A stretch of DNA of 64,000 bases from contig CANTFK010000799.1 in NCBI GenBank assembly GCA_947646735.1, positions 62,001 to 126,000 on the forward strand, written 5' to 3'. The position numbers and the translations under genes were made by a program. Numbering within the stretch: the first letter of the stretch is position 1; every line of letters begins with the position of its first letter. Of the stretch, positions 21,880 through 33,000 are shown piece by piece. Source of the DNA: Peronospora farinosa (lineage: Eukaryota; Oomycota; Peronosporomycetes; Peronosporales; Peronosporaceae). The notes below the pieces were generated by a model. It did no database searches. It was not told the DNA's origin and was given only the letters and a program-made list of their open reading frames with translations.

Positions 21880-24605
21880 GTGGCGTCTACATGGTCAAAA
21901 ACCACTTTGATGATCCATAAGGGTCTCGAGCAGTTTACGACGTTGCGAGAAAATGTCGAAGCCGACGTCAGTCTCAGGGCTCAACATCGATTGAATTACA
22001 CTTACTATTCGCGCTTTTCGAGTCCATATTGAAACGTGGACAACACATCGTTGGGATTTGACTAGTCTACGAAGCCTGGTGTGAAGCGAAACTTATTTAG
22101 AACCGTGCGTGTGTTTCCACCGCTGAGTTACCCTGTCATGACATTGCTGCCGCATGATTTTCTGAGCAGCTACAGAACAAACTTGTTGTGAATACAGATT
22201 ATATTCTACCATAGCTGACATAGCGCCTTATCCTAATCTGCATAACTCGTCACTGCAAACTATTGTATTGCTTCATCAAAACTTGTTTGCTGTGTCGTTA
22301 CTCCACCAGTAAGATGCGTCACCAGTGTAGTATCTTCCAGAGTTATCAATGCCATGCGTGAGCTCGTGACCGATGATACAACCAATAGAAGTAAAGTTGC
22401 ATGCAGGTGGTATTCAAAAGCGAAAAATGGCGACTGGAGTTGGAAATACGATCTGGTTCAATGTCGGGTTACACTACGCGATTACTTCAACATCCATTGT
22501 TGTACAATCGTTGCGGTTCAATAGACCACTGATCCGTCCTATATCTCGATTATACCGATGCTTCATGACGATCCCGCATATATTCTCTGCATGTAGTGCG
22601 TCGCCGCGTAGTTCGTACGGAAAGTGCTCGGCGAGAGTCGAGTACCCAATAAGATTGGTTATGGTGCCTATCTTTTCAACAGCGGCCTGTCGAGTGGGCC
22701 CGTCAAGCCAATCCACCTGCTTGAGGTTCTTCTGCATCGACGCTTGAACTTGCGCCACAAGTTGGCTGGCAAGGTGCTCACTGGCCTTGTTGAACTCGAG
22801 GTGCGCAATATACTTGCCCAGTAAATCAGGAAATGTGTTGGTAAAATGGTACAGGCACTCCTTCCATCACATGGAACGCTTCTTCTGACCGCCAACAGTC
22901 CGATCACATAAATGGAGAAGTTTCGCTTGAATGAAAGACTCGCTGACGAAATCTACCTTGGCGTTGATAAACTGGTACATCAGCACACTAATCAGGGTTT
23001 CCAAAGTCACAGAATCACCAGTCACAAGCTTTTCAACACGCTTAAAAAAATCGGGCATTTGCACGATCACGTTAGCGTTCTGATCTGTGAGGTTCTTAAG
23101 CAACATGCGCTCTTCAAGGACTGTGAGAAAAACAATGGATATCTATCAGCAGCTTGAGCCACGCTCATGCGATTGTACGTTGAGACAGGATCATCCAGCG
23201 ATACGAAAAGCGGTGCAAGCGTTTGTTTCCCAACCAATCACTGTGGAACTTGCGGTGCTGTTGCACGCGATCCCCATTCAACTAACACAAACAACTTCAC
23301 CACATACGCATATATTGCGTCACTGATGGAGTCAAAATTCTTGCGGTCCAAATAATACAGGGGATTCGACAGTGGCAGTCCATACTGCGCTGCATACAAC
23401 ACGCACGCGGCGCTTTTGAGCATTCACTTCGACACCGAGCTCTGCTGAAAAGCTTGTTCCTACTTTGTGCAAGACTCCTGCTAATCGAAACAGCTTCTTC
23501 TTGCTTTTCGTCGCAGCAATCTGCTCTAACACCGGCGACAGGACTTTCAACGACGCGTCAGTCACCATTGTACTGTTCGTGCTGTTAGAGCTCATGCACG
23601 AGTCGTACAGCTCGCCCACGAACAGCCAACCTTGATGCATCACGTCTTTTATCACCTTTTCATTCTTATCATCTAAAGTAGAAAATACCAAGGACACACT
23701 CGACTTGTCTTCCGGAATCTCCACCTTTTTCTGCCATGATCCACAACTACCACGTAAAAGTCATCACGCGGGTCCACATCTCTATCCATATGACTGACAA
23801 CGTCAGTTTGTAACATCTCCATCCACGTGGTTGTCTCGGTCGCTAAACGGGTCACGCGTGGGGCCTGTAAAAGGCTTCCCTGAACCACAAAAACCACCAC
23901 CAAGAGGAGCAATACACCGAGGCCTCCACTGCCCAGCGCAACAGGTTTTTTGCATCAATAGCGGCAACGAGCTTGCATACACCAGTGATTCATCTTCATG
24001 GTTCAGAAGCAGATGCTCATCTTTCATTCTCTGCTGCTTTGTGGATAGCGCCTCTTCGTCATCGAGAGGGGGCTCGACTCTAATTCCGTCGTAGCTTTTC
24101 GTCCTTTTGCTGTATTTCGAGCGCTACATTTCAAGTACAATTCTGAATGCTCTTGATAGTGTCGGTCGAGTGCACAGTTGATACAGATATGTGGATCGAG
24201 AGCGAGAGGAGTATCAACGAGGCTTTCGTGTGTCCAAAGATTATTGTAAAGATGTGAGGCTGTCAGACCCAAGTACCTTTCAAGAAGAACATAGCCCCAT
24301 TCATCTCAGCTGTCGCTTTTCCATTCTTCGTAGGACAGCAAACCTATCGTAGTATTTCATCTCGAACCAATCTTCTACTTCTACAACATACTCTGGCTAC
24401 TCTCAACCCCAGTACCGACCATGGCTCTACCTCTGAGCTTTTACTCATCCGTGATACTCCGCGTGACGCTATTTGCATTACCGACGCAGGTGTCGCGTTC
24501 CAACACGTTGGCACGACCTCATGCCATTGCGTCCTTTGTCAAAAACCACGCCAAACTAATAACCAAAAGAGGTGCAGAGCAAAACGACGATGAGGTGGTG
24601 CTAGT
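21880..24605 (-). repeat. Inverted duplication, right arm
   Basis: This is the partner of 6376-9130 in opposite orientation. It includes M13 copy B, the intergenic region of about 300 bp and the first 185 bp of the intact aminopeptidase gene. This arm is probably the ancestral position, because only here does the aminopeptidase gene continue intact. Confidence 0.8.
22200..24094 (-). pseudogene. M13 (neprilysin-like) metallopeptidase pseudogene, copy B
   Basis: It shows the same pieces as copy A: acidic N-terminus, hydrophobic anchor near 23900, VDPRDDFY near 23770, helical domain, and WLDGPTRQAAVEKIG near 22690. Here the zinc motif HELTH (22368-22354) is intact, followed by GIDNSGRYY. The frame is nevertheless broken at least six times and the C-terminal third of the catalytic domain is absent. 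It is divergently arranged with the aminopeptidase gene at 24421. Known M13 enzymes are membrane-bound peptidases that cut small peptides; this copy cannot make one. Confidence 0.85.
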
Positions 24606-25797
24606 GGTGTTAATGCTACCGACTCATACGGACACGTGGTTTGCTGCTGGAGCGGCCGTGGCTCGCGCAGTTCCACTTTATGAGCACACATTCCAGAGAA
24701 AAAATGCTCTGCCAATGACAGCAGAAAATCTGATTGAGTCGGATAAGCTCGAGGTGGTGTATCAGACCCCATTGACATTGAAGGAGACGACACTCTTGCA
24801 ACATACAGCCAATGCCATTCAATTGGCGACGAGACTTGTAGACGCTCCACCTAATGAATTGCACTCGGATGCATTCATTGCTGAAGCTCGTACGGTGGCA
24901 GAAAGGACCAAGGCTGCGATCGTGGTTATTCAGGGTGAAACACTTCATGAACAGGGATTCGGTGGCATATACGGAGTCGGAAAAGCTGCGACTCATAAAC
25001 CAGCGCTGGTGTGTTTGAGTCACGTACCGGAAAGAGCTGAGGATGCGAAAGGGGTGGCGATGGTGGGCAAAGGAATCATCTTTGACACGGGAGGTCTGTC
25101 TATCAAGACGGGTGGCAGCATGGTCGGCATGAAGCGTGATATGGGCGGGGCAGCGTCGCTGTTGGCCGCGTTTGAAGCAGCGTGTCACGCAAAGAATACG
25201 ACAGATAAGACTCCGTTGCATGTGGTACTATGTGTGACTGAGAACTCAGTGGGACCGGACTCGATGCGTGTAGATGATGTGCTGGTGATGTACTCGGGCA
25301 AAACGGTGGAGATAAACAACACGGACGCCGAGGGACGTCTTGTGCTTGCTGATGGCGTGGCGTATGCTGTCAAGCACCTAAATCCAAAGGTGATCGTGGA
25401 TATGGCCACGTTGACGGGAGCACAGGGCATTGCTACAGGTAACCGTATCGGTGCTGTCTACACAAATGACGGTAGTCTGGAGGAACTGGCTGTCAAGGCG
25501 GGTAAAGTCTCTGGCGACTTGGTGCACCCCATGCCGTATACGCCGAAGTTTCACCGCCTCGAGTTCACGAGCAACATAGCCAACATGAAGAACTCGGTGA
25601 AAAACCGTGCTAACGCGCAGGTGTCGTGCGCCGGGCAGTTCATCGCAAACCATTTGGGAGACTTCGAGCATACGGGCAAGTGGCTGCACGTCGACATGGC
25701 ATTTCCAGTGTTCACAAGTGATGACGAGCGATCAACAGGCTTTGGTGTGGCGTTTATCCAGTCGCTGCTGAAGGAGATCGTCAATGCAGGCTGGTAA
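24421..25797 (+). CDS. M17 leucyl-type aminopeptidase (NPEPL1-like), 458 aa
   Basis: A zinc or manganese aminopeptidase that removes N-terminal residues from peptides; family members are cytosolic hexamers. The C-terminal catalytic domain is complete: GKGIIFDTGG with Lys217 and Asp222, KRDMGG with Asp240, and the signature NTDAEGRLVLAD (300-311) with Asp302, Glu304 and Arg306. The N-terminal domain (to about 150) is less conserved. The length is slightly short for the family (about 480-520), and the first 40 residues look atypical, so the start or an upstream exon is uncertain. It is a single exon as read. Two truncated copies exist (6376-6571 and 18493-18640), and an M13 pseudogene is divergent to it. 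Confidence 0.9.
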   Translation: MALPLSFYSSVILRVTLFALPTQVSRSNTLARPHAIASFVKNHAKLITKRGAEQNDDEVVLVVLMLPTHTDTWFAAGAAVARAVPLYEHTFQRKNALPMTAENLIESDKLEVVYQTPLTLKETTLLQHTANAIQLATRLVDAPPNELHSDAFIAEARTVAERTKAAIVVIQGETLHEQGFGGIYGVGKAATHKPALVCLSHVPERAEDAKGVAMVGKGIIFDTGGLSIKTGGSMVGMKRDMGGAASLLAAFEAACHAKNTTDKTPLHVVLCVTENSVGPDSMRVDDVLVMYSGKTVEINNTDAEGRLVLADGVAYAVKHLNPKVIVDMATLTGAQGIATGNRIGAVYTNDGSLEELAVKAGKVSGDLVHPMPYTPKFHRLEFTSNIANMKNSVKNRANAQVSCAGQFIANHLGDFEHTGKWLHVDMAFPVFTSDDERSTGFGVAFIQSLLKEIVNAGW

Positions 25798-26990
25798 GCA
25801 GAGTGAGATTGTGGCTGAAAGAAAATATGAGGATTGCCATTACGTTGTTGTCTTTTGTCTATCATTGAATGGATTCCAGTTCACCTGCAAGATGTTTTTT
25901 AATGAGCAATGAAGCTACAGCCCGCTTGTATTATTACTTCGAAGTATGTTCCTATCAGCGTCTCATAGTATAAACTTTGACTGTAGAATGTTTCATTCGG
26001 GGTGATGCCAGCGGGTGTATTGCTCTGTTGATTGATGGCTGCATCTTTTCACAGTTTACTAGAACGCCCATACCGACTGTGAGCGAAAAAGTAGGGCTGA
26101 ATCAGTCTGCATGTTTACCTTGTTTCCGCGAAGGAAGACGAAGCAGCTGCAGCAGCCTCAGTAGGTCGTTGCTGGTGCTGCTACAGCGCCTGCCGGCAAA
26201 ACAACGTTCTTTTCGATCGTTGTGGCGCAAACGCCGTCCAGTGTCCTGCACAACGTTTTCGTTATGTGCATATACAAAGAACATTTTAATCAAAGCTGAC
26301 AGTGAAGTCACGCTCGGGGAGCCTCAAGTTGTGTGTGGGAACCATGAACCGGAAGCGAGAGGGATGACAAGGGCATTTTCACTGGGCCAATTTTCTCATC
26401 TCCACCCTCGCATCAAGCAAGTGGCAGACTCTGTCAGGAGTGAGACCGAGCTGGAGATCTCTATACGTGAGTAAGCTTGCGCCTATCTGATTCATGTTGT
26501 CTTGGACGTTCTTCAGCAGCGTTCCTGCAACTGAGCGTATATACGCAAACGGGCAGAGTTGCAGAACAAATCACTGTTCGTGCAAGTTCTGATGCCTCTC
26601 TTTTGTGGTAGCATTCTTATTCTAACCCGAGCTTCACGGCCGATATGAAGTGAGTACGGGTATATCCAGCAAGTCTTCCGCTAGCAATTCGTCGACTGAC
26701 ATAGGAATGCTGAGGAGTTGTCTGTCACTCACTCTGGTGTCAATCAAATACATTTATCATACATTGAGCTTGCCAAGCTTGGCTAGCTCATGAACGACGT
26801 AATGAACGACCACATTGAATGTCAAACCTTTCATGCCTAGAATAGAACCTCCTCATATTGTCTAGTTTTTATCTTCTTACTTTAGTATCCTCTAGCGACG
26901 AAGGATCTCAAACGTCCTCACCTGTCTCAATTAGCTTCATACTTATCCAAATGTTGTTCATTATTGAATCTACTTAGTCCCAACGTGACA
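25798..26990. other. Intergenic region with one doubtful ORF
   Basis: An ORF at 25977-26474 (165 codons) has no recognised domain and unremarkable composition; the opposite frame over 26102-26311 is also open. I do not call a gene. No repeat or RNA is evident. Confidence 0.4.
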
Positions 26991-26995
26991 TTATG

Positions 26996-27386
26996 TCGAA
27001 ACAACCATCAACGCGATATACACCCAGACATCCCACAAAAAGAGCCGCTTGCAGACCATCAAACAGAATATTAACGATGTACAGGAGAAGCTCAGCACGC
27101 GAGTGCCAGCTCAATATCGGCACTTGATGGCCACCGTATGTGGAACCAAGTGGCGACTGAAGACATTCAAGCCACATGACACCGCAGCTATCGTCAAGAA
27201 ACATGCGTCTCGAGCTCAGAGCTTTTGACTACCGCGTGAAGGAGTAGGTGGAACTGTTTACACGTCACCTGCTGAAGCTAGATGGAATATTGAGCCACGG
27301 AGACGACGACGACATCAAGAGCAATCGGAACGCGCTGGTGGTGTTCATCTGCATCTTGTCGTATTCGCAGCGGGATTACGTATAGA
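26996..27386 (+). pseudogene. BAG-domain-like gene remnant
   Basis: Two frames give a helical protein: TTINAIYTQTSHKKSRLQ and KQNINDVQEKLSTRVPAQYR, then, after a frame change near 27226 and a TAG at 27245-27247, VELFTRHLLKLDGILSHGDD and IKSNRNALVVF. The last part resembles the BAG domain of Hsp70 nucleotide-exchange factors (LLxLDGI plus a basic helix). There is no clear start, and it ends in a stop near 27386. The assignment rests on pattern resemblance only. Confidence 0.4.
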
Positions 27387-27769
27387 AGTGACTTGATCAA
27401 TGTAATCGAATAGAAAGACATTCTGGACCGTATACATGGGTTCAATGGCTACATCTAGGTAAATTGATGGGGGTGTTCCGTACAATACACACTACGTACG
27501 ACCAAGTTGCCATTCGTAGACTCCTTTATAATCCCATAACTTTTTGAAAAGAAGACCTGATTTGTCATCATCTGACTAGTCAGTCACTAGTGCGACCTTT
27601 TAAGAATGATTGTCGGGTCATCGAGCTTCCTTGGCGTTCCATTAGCTCCACTTGGAAGTCAACAAGATTGTTTCAGCTGACCTAGTATTTTTTTGTACTT
27701 TGACATCCTTAGAAGGCAAATCGATGTGGACCCTGCAGATAGTTCACTTTCTGGAGTTTATTCTGATGA

Positions 27770-28228
27770 TGTAACGGGGCACCCTCCGACTATACTGATT
27801 ACAGTATAGTCTACTTTCACTGATTACAGTGAAAGCAGGTGCCTCAATTACCTCTCTTACACAAGAGGCAGAGGAAGCTTTACTTCTAAACAAACGCTTA
27901 GAAGTAGAGGAAAAGAAAACTGTATTTAATATAGTTAACTATCTTAATAAACTAATCTGTTATAACCTATGTTAACTATATTAAACTACAACTATGTATG
28001 TCGACAACTTGCCCTCCACTCATTGCGCGCGTCCATCGGTCATTGGTCAGCGCGTTGGTTGATATGATGGCCCATATCAACCAATAAGAGGGCATCTCCA
28101 ACTTCAAGGAGATCTAGGAACAATATTATAAGAAAAGGTAATATTGTCAAAATATTATTAGTTATAATAATATTTTATTGACACTTCATATAAGTGTCAA
28201 TATTATGTAACGAGCTCACCCCGTTACA
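27770..28228 (-). repeat. 3' LTR of B1
   Basis: The 459 bp LTR has termini TGTAACGGGG and CCCCGTTACA, followed inside by a G-rich polypurine tract on the - strand (28242-28229). It contains long inverted repeats, such as GACTATACTG/CAGTATAGTC, CTTTCACTG/CAGTGAAAG, TTGGTTGATATG/CATATCAACCAA and ATTGACACTT/AAGTGTCAAT. Confidence 0.93.
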
Positions 28229-28275
28229 TCACCCCCCCCTCAACCAACAGTCACATTAGTGACTGTTTAGTGACT

Positions 28276-30042
28276 ATGGAAAAGGAGAACTTGTTGAATT
28301 TTCTTTCATTCAACAATTACGCTATGACAAAGTCAATGCGCGTCGCTGCTAAGGCAGCCAAGAGCTCGGCTGCACGCCTGTGTGCAGCCGCTACTGAGGC
28401 TTCACAGCCTCAGCCAGCAGACACTAATGTGTCTGCTGGAAGTCAACATCAGCCTGCAACGCCTGTTGCAGGTTCACGTAGCGCTTCGCCACGTGAAGAT
28501 GTTGACCCAGAGTTAGTCGTCGACTACTCTGGTGAGTCGGATCACGCATCCGGCTCAAAGTCACCTATTCCACTCCCGGGCTCTCCCCGGGGTGATACCT
28601 CGTCGTCTAATGCTACGAAGAGGGATCGTTGTACATTGAGTGAATCAATGTACCGTGAAATGTTCGGGTCGTCTGATGAATCAGACGACTCGCCAAACGA
28701 GTCGAAGGATAGTGACTCGGGTGGGGACCGTAAGGGTGATGTCAGTGCTTCTACTGACATCAATAATCATAGTGTCGGTACTTCTGTTGACACTAATGCT
28801 CGTGGTGTCGGTACTTCTGTTGACACCACGCAGGAGGCTTTAGACCGCAACGTATTGCGTCTTGCTTCTGATCGCAAGCCATGGATGCTACCTAAGCATC
28901 TGCTTGATCGTTGGTCTGGAAAGACCAACGAACGGTTCCCCATACCGTTGTTTGATGCGTCAAAGCTTCATGGTCTTGACGCCAGTGCGAAGAACTTTCG
29001 CACTGAGAACGATTATTACATCGATGTGTTCCTTGAACATCGATGGTATGGCCCACACAAGAAGCGTGAGGCCGACGCGTTCCTCCAATCTTGGAACGCG
29101 TTTATCGCCAACGTTTTAAACGTTGGGAAAGAGACTTGGTTTCAAAGACTTTATGCTAGCCGCAAGAAGTTTGAGAAACGAAGTACGTCCGGTGCATGCT
29201 ATCGTTTGCACCGGTTATCTAGAGAGGCAGGCCTGTTATGCCTCTCTTGGGGCGACCCATGCCCGGGGTGCCTGAGCACCTCATCAAGAGCGCCTAAGGA
29301 GGCGTACCTCCTTACTGAGCCCTGGTGGAGGGCTCGCATCTCTTCTGAGATGCGTGAAGGGATTGCTACTTTGCAATCCCTTTACGAACGCGCTGGGCGC
29401 TCGTTTTCCGATGGTCCTTCACCATCGGGTGCCCCTTGTCGTACTGTTCGACAAGGCCGGGAACGTCGGCCATCAGTTGGGCCCGAGGTTCCCAGCTATC
29501 CGCCGAAGGCGGATAGCCACGCCACCGGACGAGATAACTCGTCCGACGTCCCTTCACCTCGCGGTGCTTTAGTAAGCGTTCCACAAGGAAGCGCTTCCCA
29601 CCATGGGAGTCCACCAGCGGATGCGGTGGTGGAGGGAAAACCCTGTCCGATTCTTTCATTGGACTTGGCTGCTGAGTTAGACGGGTTTGCCCGTGTAACT
29701 CGTGAGCTCCGTTGTGATGTTGATCACGAACGGGATAAGCGTCGCCGCTTAGAGGACATTGTGCGACAGCTTGGGTTTGACCATGAGAGGTCTCGGGCGA
29801 ACAATGCTGTCGCACTATTGGAGAATGAGCGGCGACTTCATTCTCTGAGTAACGAGCTGGCGACAGCTCGTCAGGAGATCGTCCAATATCATGGGAAGAT
29901 CTCATCTCTACACGACCAGATATCGAATCTGGTTCGTGACAACAAGAATCTGAAGGGGATTCTTGAGAGTAATGGCTATCTTCGTCGTTCGAAGAAGCCG
30001 CGTACTGAACGTACGGACGAAGACGTCCCACGTAAAACGTAG
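28276..30042 (+). CDS. Antisense ORF protein of retrotransposon B1 (aORF), 588 aa
   Basis: It starts at ATG 28276, 48 bp inside the 3' LTR, runs convergent to pol and overlaps its 3' end by 677 nt. The layout resembles the A-family aORF: an Ala/Lys/Ser-rich basic start, then PELVVDYSGES (compare SLIVDY in A), an acidic Ser-Asp tract (about residues 120-155), two copies of VGTSVDT, a core with ERFPIPLF, WYGPHKK and LQSWNAF, a Pro/Ser-rich linker, a long coiled coil (about residues 455-570), and a basic end (RRSKKPRTER). No stop or frameshift interrupts it. I recognise no catalytic domain. A nuclear, self-associating protein is a reasonable inference. Confidence 0.7.
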   Translation: MEKENLLNFLSFNNYAMTKSMRVAAKAAKSSAARLCAAATEASQPQPADTNVSAGSQHQPATPVAGSRSASPREDVDPELVVDYSGESDHASGSKSPIPLPGSPRGDTSSSNATKRDRCTLSESMYREMFGSSDESDDSPNESKDSDSGGDRKGDVSASTDINNHSVGTSVDTNARGVGTSVDTTQEALDRNVLRLASDRKPWMLPKHLLDRWSGKTNERFPIPLFDASKLHGLDASAKNFRTENDYYIDVFLEHRWYGPHKKREADAFLQSWNAFIANVLNVGKETWFQRLYASRKKFEKRSTSGACYRLHRLSREAGLLCLSWGDPCPGCLSTSSRAPKEAYLLTEPWWRARISSEMREGIATLQSLYERAGRSFSDGPSPSGAPCRTVRQGRERRPSVGPEVPSYPPKADSHATGRDNSSDVPSPRGALVSVPQGSASHHGSPPADAVVEGKPCPILSLDLAAELDGFARVTRELRCDVDHERDKRRRLEDIVRQLGFDHERSRANNAVALLENERRLHSLSNELATARQEIVQYHGKISSLHDQISNLVRDNKNLKGILESNGYLRRSKKPRTERTDEDVPRKT

Positions 30043-33000
30043 GAAGCGTACGCATCCTGCGTGGCAACTTGATCGTGTATGCGTTGCCTAGGCGGCGCAA
30101 TACACGAAACGGGCCGATGTACTTGGGCAACAAATTATTGCTGCCCACGTTAGTCACTATATGTTTAGGTAGGTTTACTGTTGACAGTAAAACTAAATCA
30201 CCTTCAATAAATGTTTGAGCTTTTGCCCTTCCATTATTGTCTGCGTTTCGTTTTTGCTTATCCACCGCTTCCGCGATGGAATCTTGCACGAAACGGACTA
30301 CCGCTTCACGAGTCAGCAGGAAATCCTCAGCTGACTCGTTGCTTTTGGCTGCAGTGCATTGTGAATGCACTGCAGAGATATCGGTTACTAATTCAGTGAG
30401 AACATTACTGTTCTCACTTGTGATACCTCGAACGATGCTGATATCTTCAGCATCGTTGTCAGTAAGAGCGTCATCGCTCTTACTTTCTTCCTCTTCACCG
30501 AAGTCGAATGGTACGACTTCGGTTACTTTCGCGTCGACCATAACGTCGTCGCGTGATGAGCAAGAGCCAGATTGGTTCTCGCTCGAGCGAGTTCCTCCCC
30601 CCCTGAATTAGAGTCACCTTCTACTAAGGTGGGGACACGTGGATGGCGAAGGCCATTCACGTAGAACGGTGTATGCGTCGTGGACGCATGCACGGAGTTG
30701 TTGATGGCGAATTCGACCATCGACAAGAACTCACTCCAACTCGTAAACGAGTGGACGTACCCTCGAAGAATCTCTTCGAGGACGCGATTGGCGCGTTCAG
30801 TCTGACCATCGGTTTCTGGATGGTCAGAAGTAGACATTGTGAGCCGTGTTCCAACTGTTTGGAACACGATACGCCAAAACTCAGCCGCGAACCGGGGGTC
30901 CCTATCAGACACAAGTTAACGGGGTAACCCGTGCAATCGAAAGATTGTATCGATAAACACTCGAGCACAGCCCTCTGCTGTGATCGACTCAGGTACAGCA
31001 ACAAGATGTACCATCTTGCTGAACCTGTCTACAAACACGAGAATACCATTATTCCCGTGAGCGTCTTTGGGAAACCCAAAGACGAAGTCCATTGATACGG
31101 ACTCCCAGCACTCTGCCGGAACAGGTAGAGGCTGCAATGGTGCACGGAGTGAAGGACTAGGCTTCACTCGTTGACACACCTCGCAAGCACGCACGTACTT
31201 GCGCACAAACTTATACTGGCGTGGCCAGTAAAAGTCGCGACTGACCGTGAGGTAAGTTTTCTCACGGCCGCGATGCCCACTTATTGGTGCATCGTGACAT
31301 TCAAACATGATCCGTAACCTGAGATCATGTTGTGGCGGTACAACGACACGAGGCGTGTCGTTGTTGACGGCTGTGTAGTACAGTAAGCCGTCCCGCTGGG
31401 TATATCGATCTAGAGAAGATCGATACATGGCAGGCAAGCGCTTCTTAGCTTGCGTGGATGGGTCCTTGAGGTACTCCATCAGGCGTACAAGATCATTATC
31501 TTGTGCGCATGCCCTTCTTATGTCGTCGAGTAAACTCGACGACAAGACGCTGGTACTCAGCGTGGCGACAGTGGTGTTCACATCACTGTCGGATTACACA
31601 GTCGGCTCTAGGTCAGGCCGACGTGAGAGGGCATCGGCGACGACGTTAAGTCGTCCCGGCTTATACTCCACGGAGAAGTTGTACTCCGCGAAGAATGACA
31701 ACCATCTCGCCATTCGTTGCGAGAGGTGTGGACTATTTACAGCCGTGCGTAGTGACGCATGGTCTGTATATACAATGAACGGTCTATCTCCGAAGAGATA
31801 GACGCGAAACTGAGCCAGTGCATACTTCATGGCAAGGAGTTCCTTGTCATGCACCGGGTAATTGCGCTCAGCCGGTTGCAGCTGACGCGATTGATAACAG
31901 ACGACACGCTCGGCGCCGTCTGTATCATATTGCATCAGTGCGCAGCCGATTGCAAAATCACTGGCGTCACAGACCACATGAAATGGTCTGTCTTGATCGG
32001 CAATCGCCAACACTGGCGATTGCATCAAGCTTTGCTTGATACGTTCAAAGGAACGCTGACAATGAGCGTTCCAGTTCCACTTTACATTTTTCTTGAGTAA
32101 GCAAGAAAGATGTACTGTCATCTCGGCGTAATTGCGCGAGTACTTGTGCAAGTACACCGCTAGCCCAAGGAACTTCCTTAGTCCCTTGACATCGACTGGC
32201 ACTGGCCAGTCGGTGATCGCCTTGATCTTTTCTGGATCAGGGCGTACGCCGTTCTTTCCGACGATGCACCCAAGAAGTGGTATTTCGCTAGCTGCGAATA
32301 TACACTTCTTGAGGTTGGCGTACAACTTATGCTCTCGCATAAGTGTAAGAACCTTACGGACGTGGAGTCTATGGACTTCCACGTCTGTTTTCCCGTCCAT
32401 AGCCCGACTATGGACGAACACATCATCGAAGTAACTCGGTGCGAATTCGCGCACCGGTCTCAATAGATGTGAAACACATCTATTGAATGTGGCTGGTGCA
32501 TTACTAAGCCCTTGCGGCATCACCAACCATTCCCAGAGCATACCACTGGGAGTGCTCACTGCTGTGTACGGGATGTCCCGTTCACGCATTAGGATCTGAT
32601 AGAAACCATCCATCAGATCCATGGACGAAAAGATGGTACTCTTAGACATACCATCTATGATTACGTCCTTTCTCGGTATCGGCGTTTGCGCCGGTATCGT
32701 TGCAGCGTTCATCTTATTGAACGCGTGCACTATCCGCCACCCTCCTGTGGCCTTGCGCACACAGAAGGTCGGAGAGCTGTGAGGTGAAGTTGACTCCCTC
32801 ACATGGCCCGCTGCTAGGCGATCGGCAAAGAACTTGTCGATCGCCTCGACCTGTTCCCGAGGCAGTGGCCACTGCTTCATGACACAATATTTTGTGCCAG
32901 GAACTAGGTCGATCTCGTGTCGAGTACCTTTATCCTTAGGCAACTCGCACGGAACGGATTCAGGGAATACATCCTTGAATTCGACCAAATCCTTATACAA

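Noticed and set aside
24616..25221. 201-codon antisense ORF inside the aminopeptidase gene
   Set aside because: It is a shadow of a strongly conserved M17 coding frame, with no domain of its own.
25977..26474. 165-codon ORF downstream of the aminopeptidase gene
   Set aside because: Its composition is atypical, it has no domain or signal peptide, and competing frames are open. It is kept only as a doubtful ORF.
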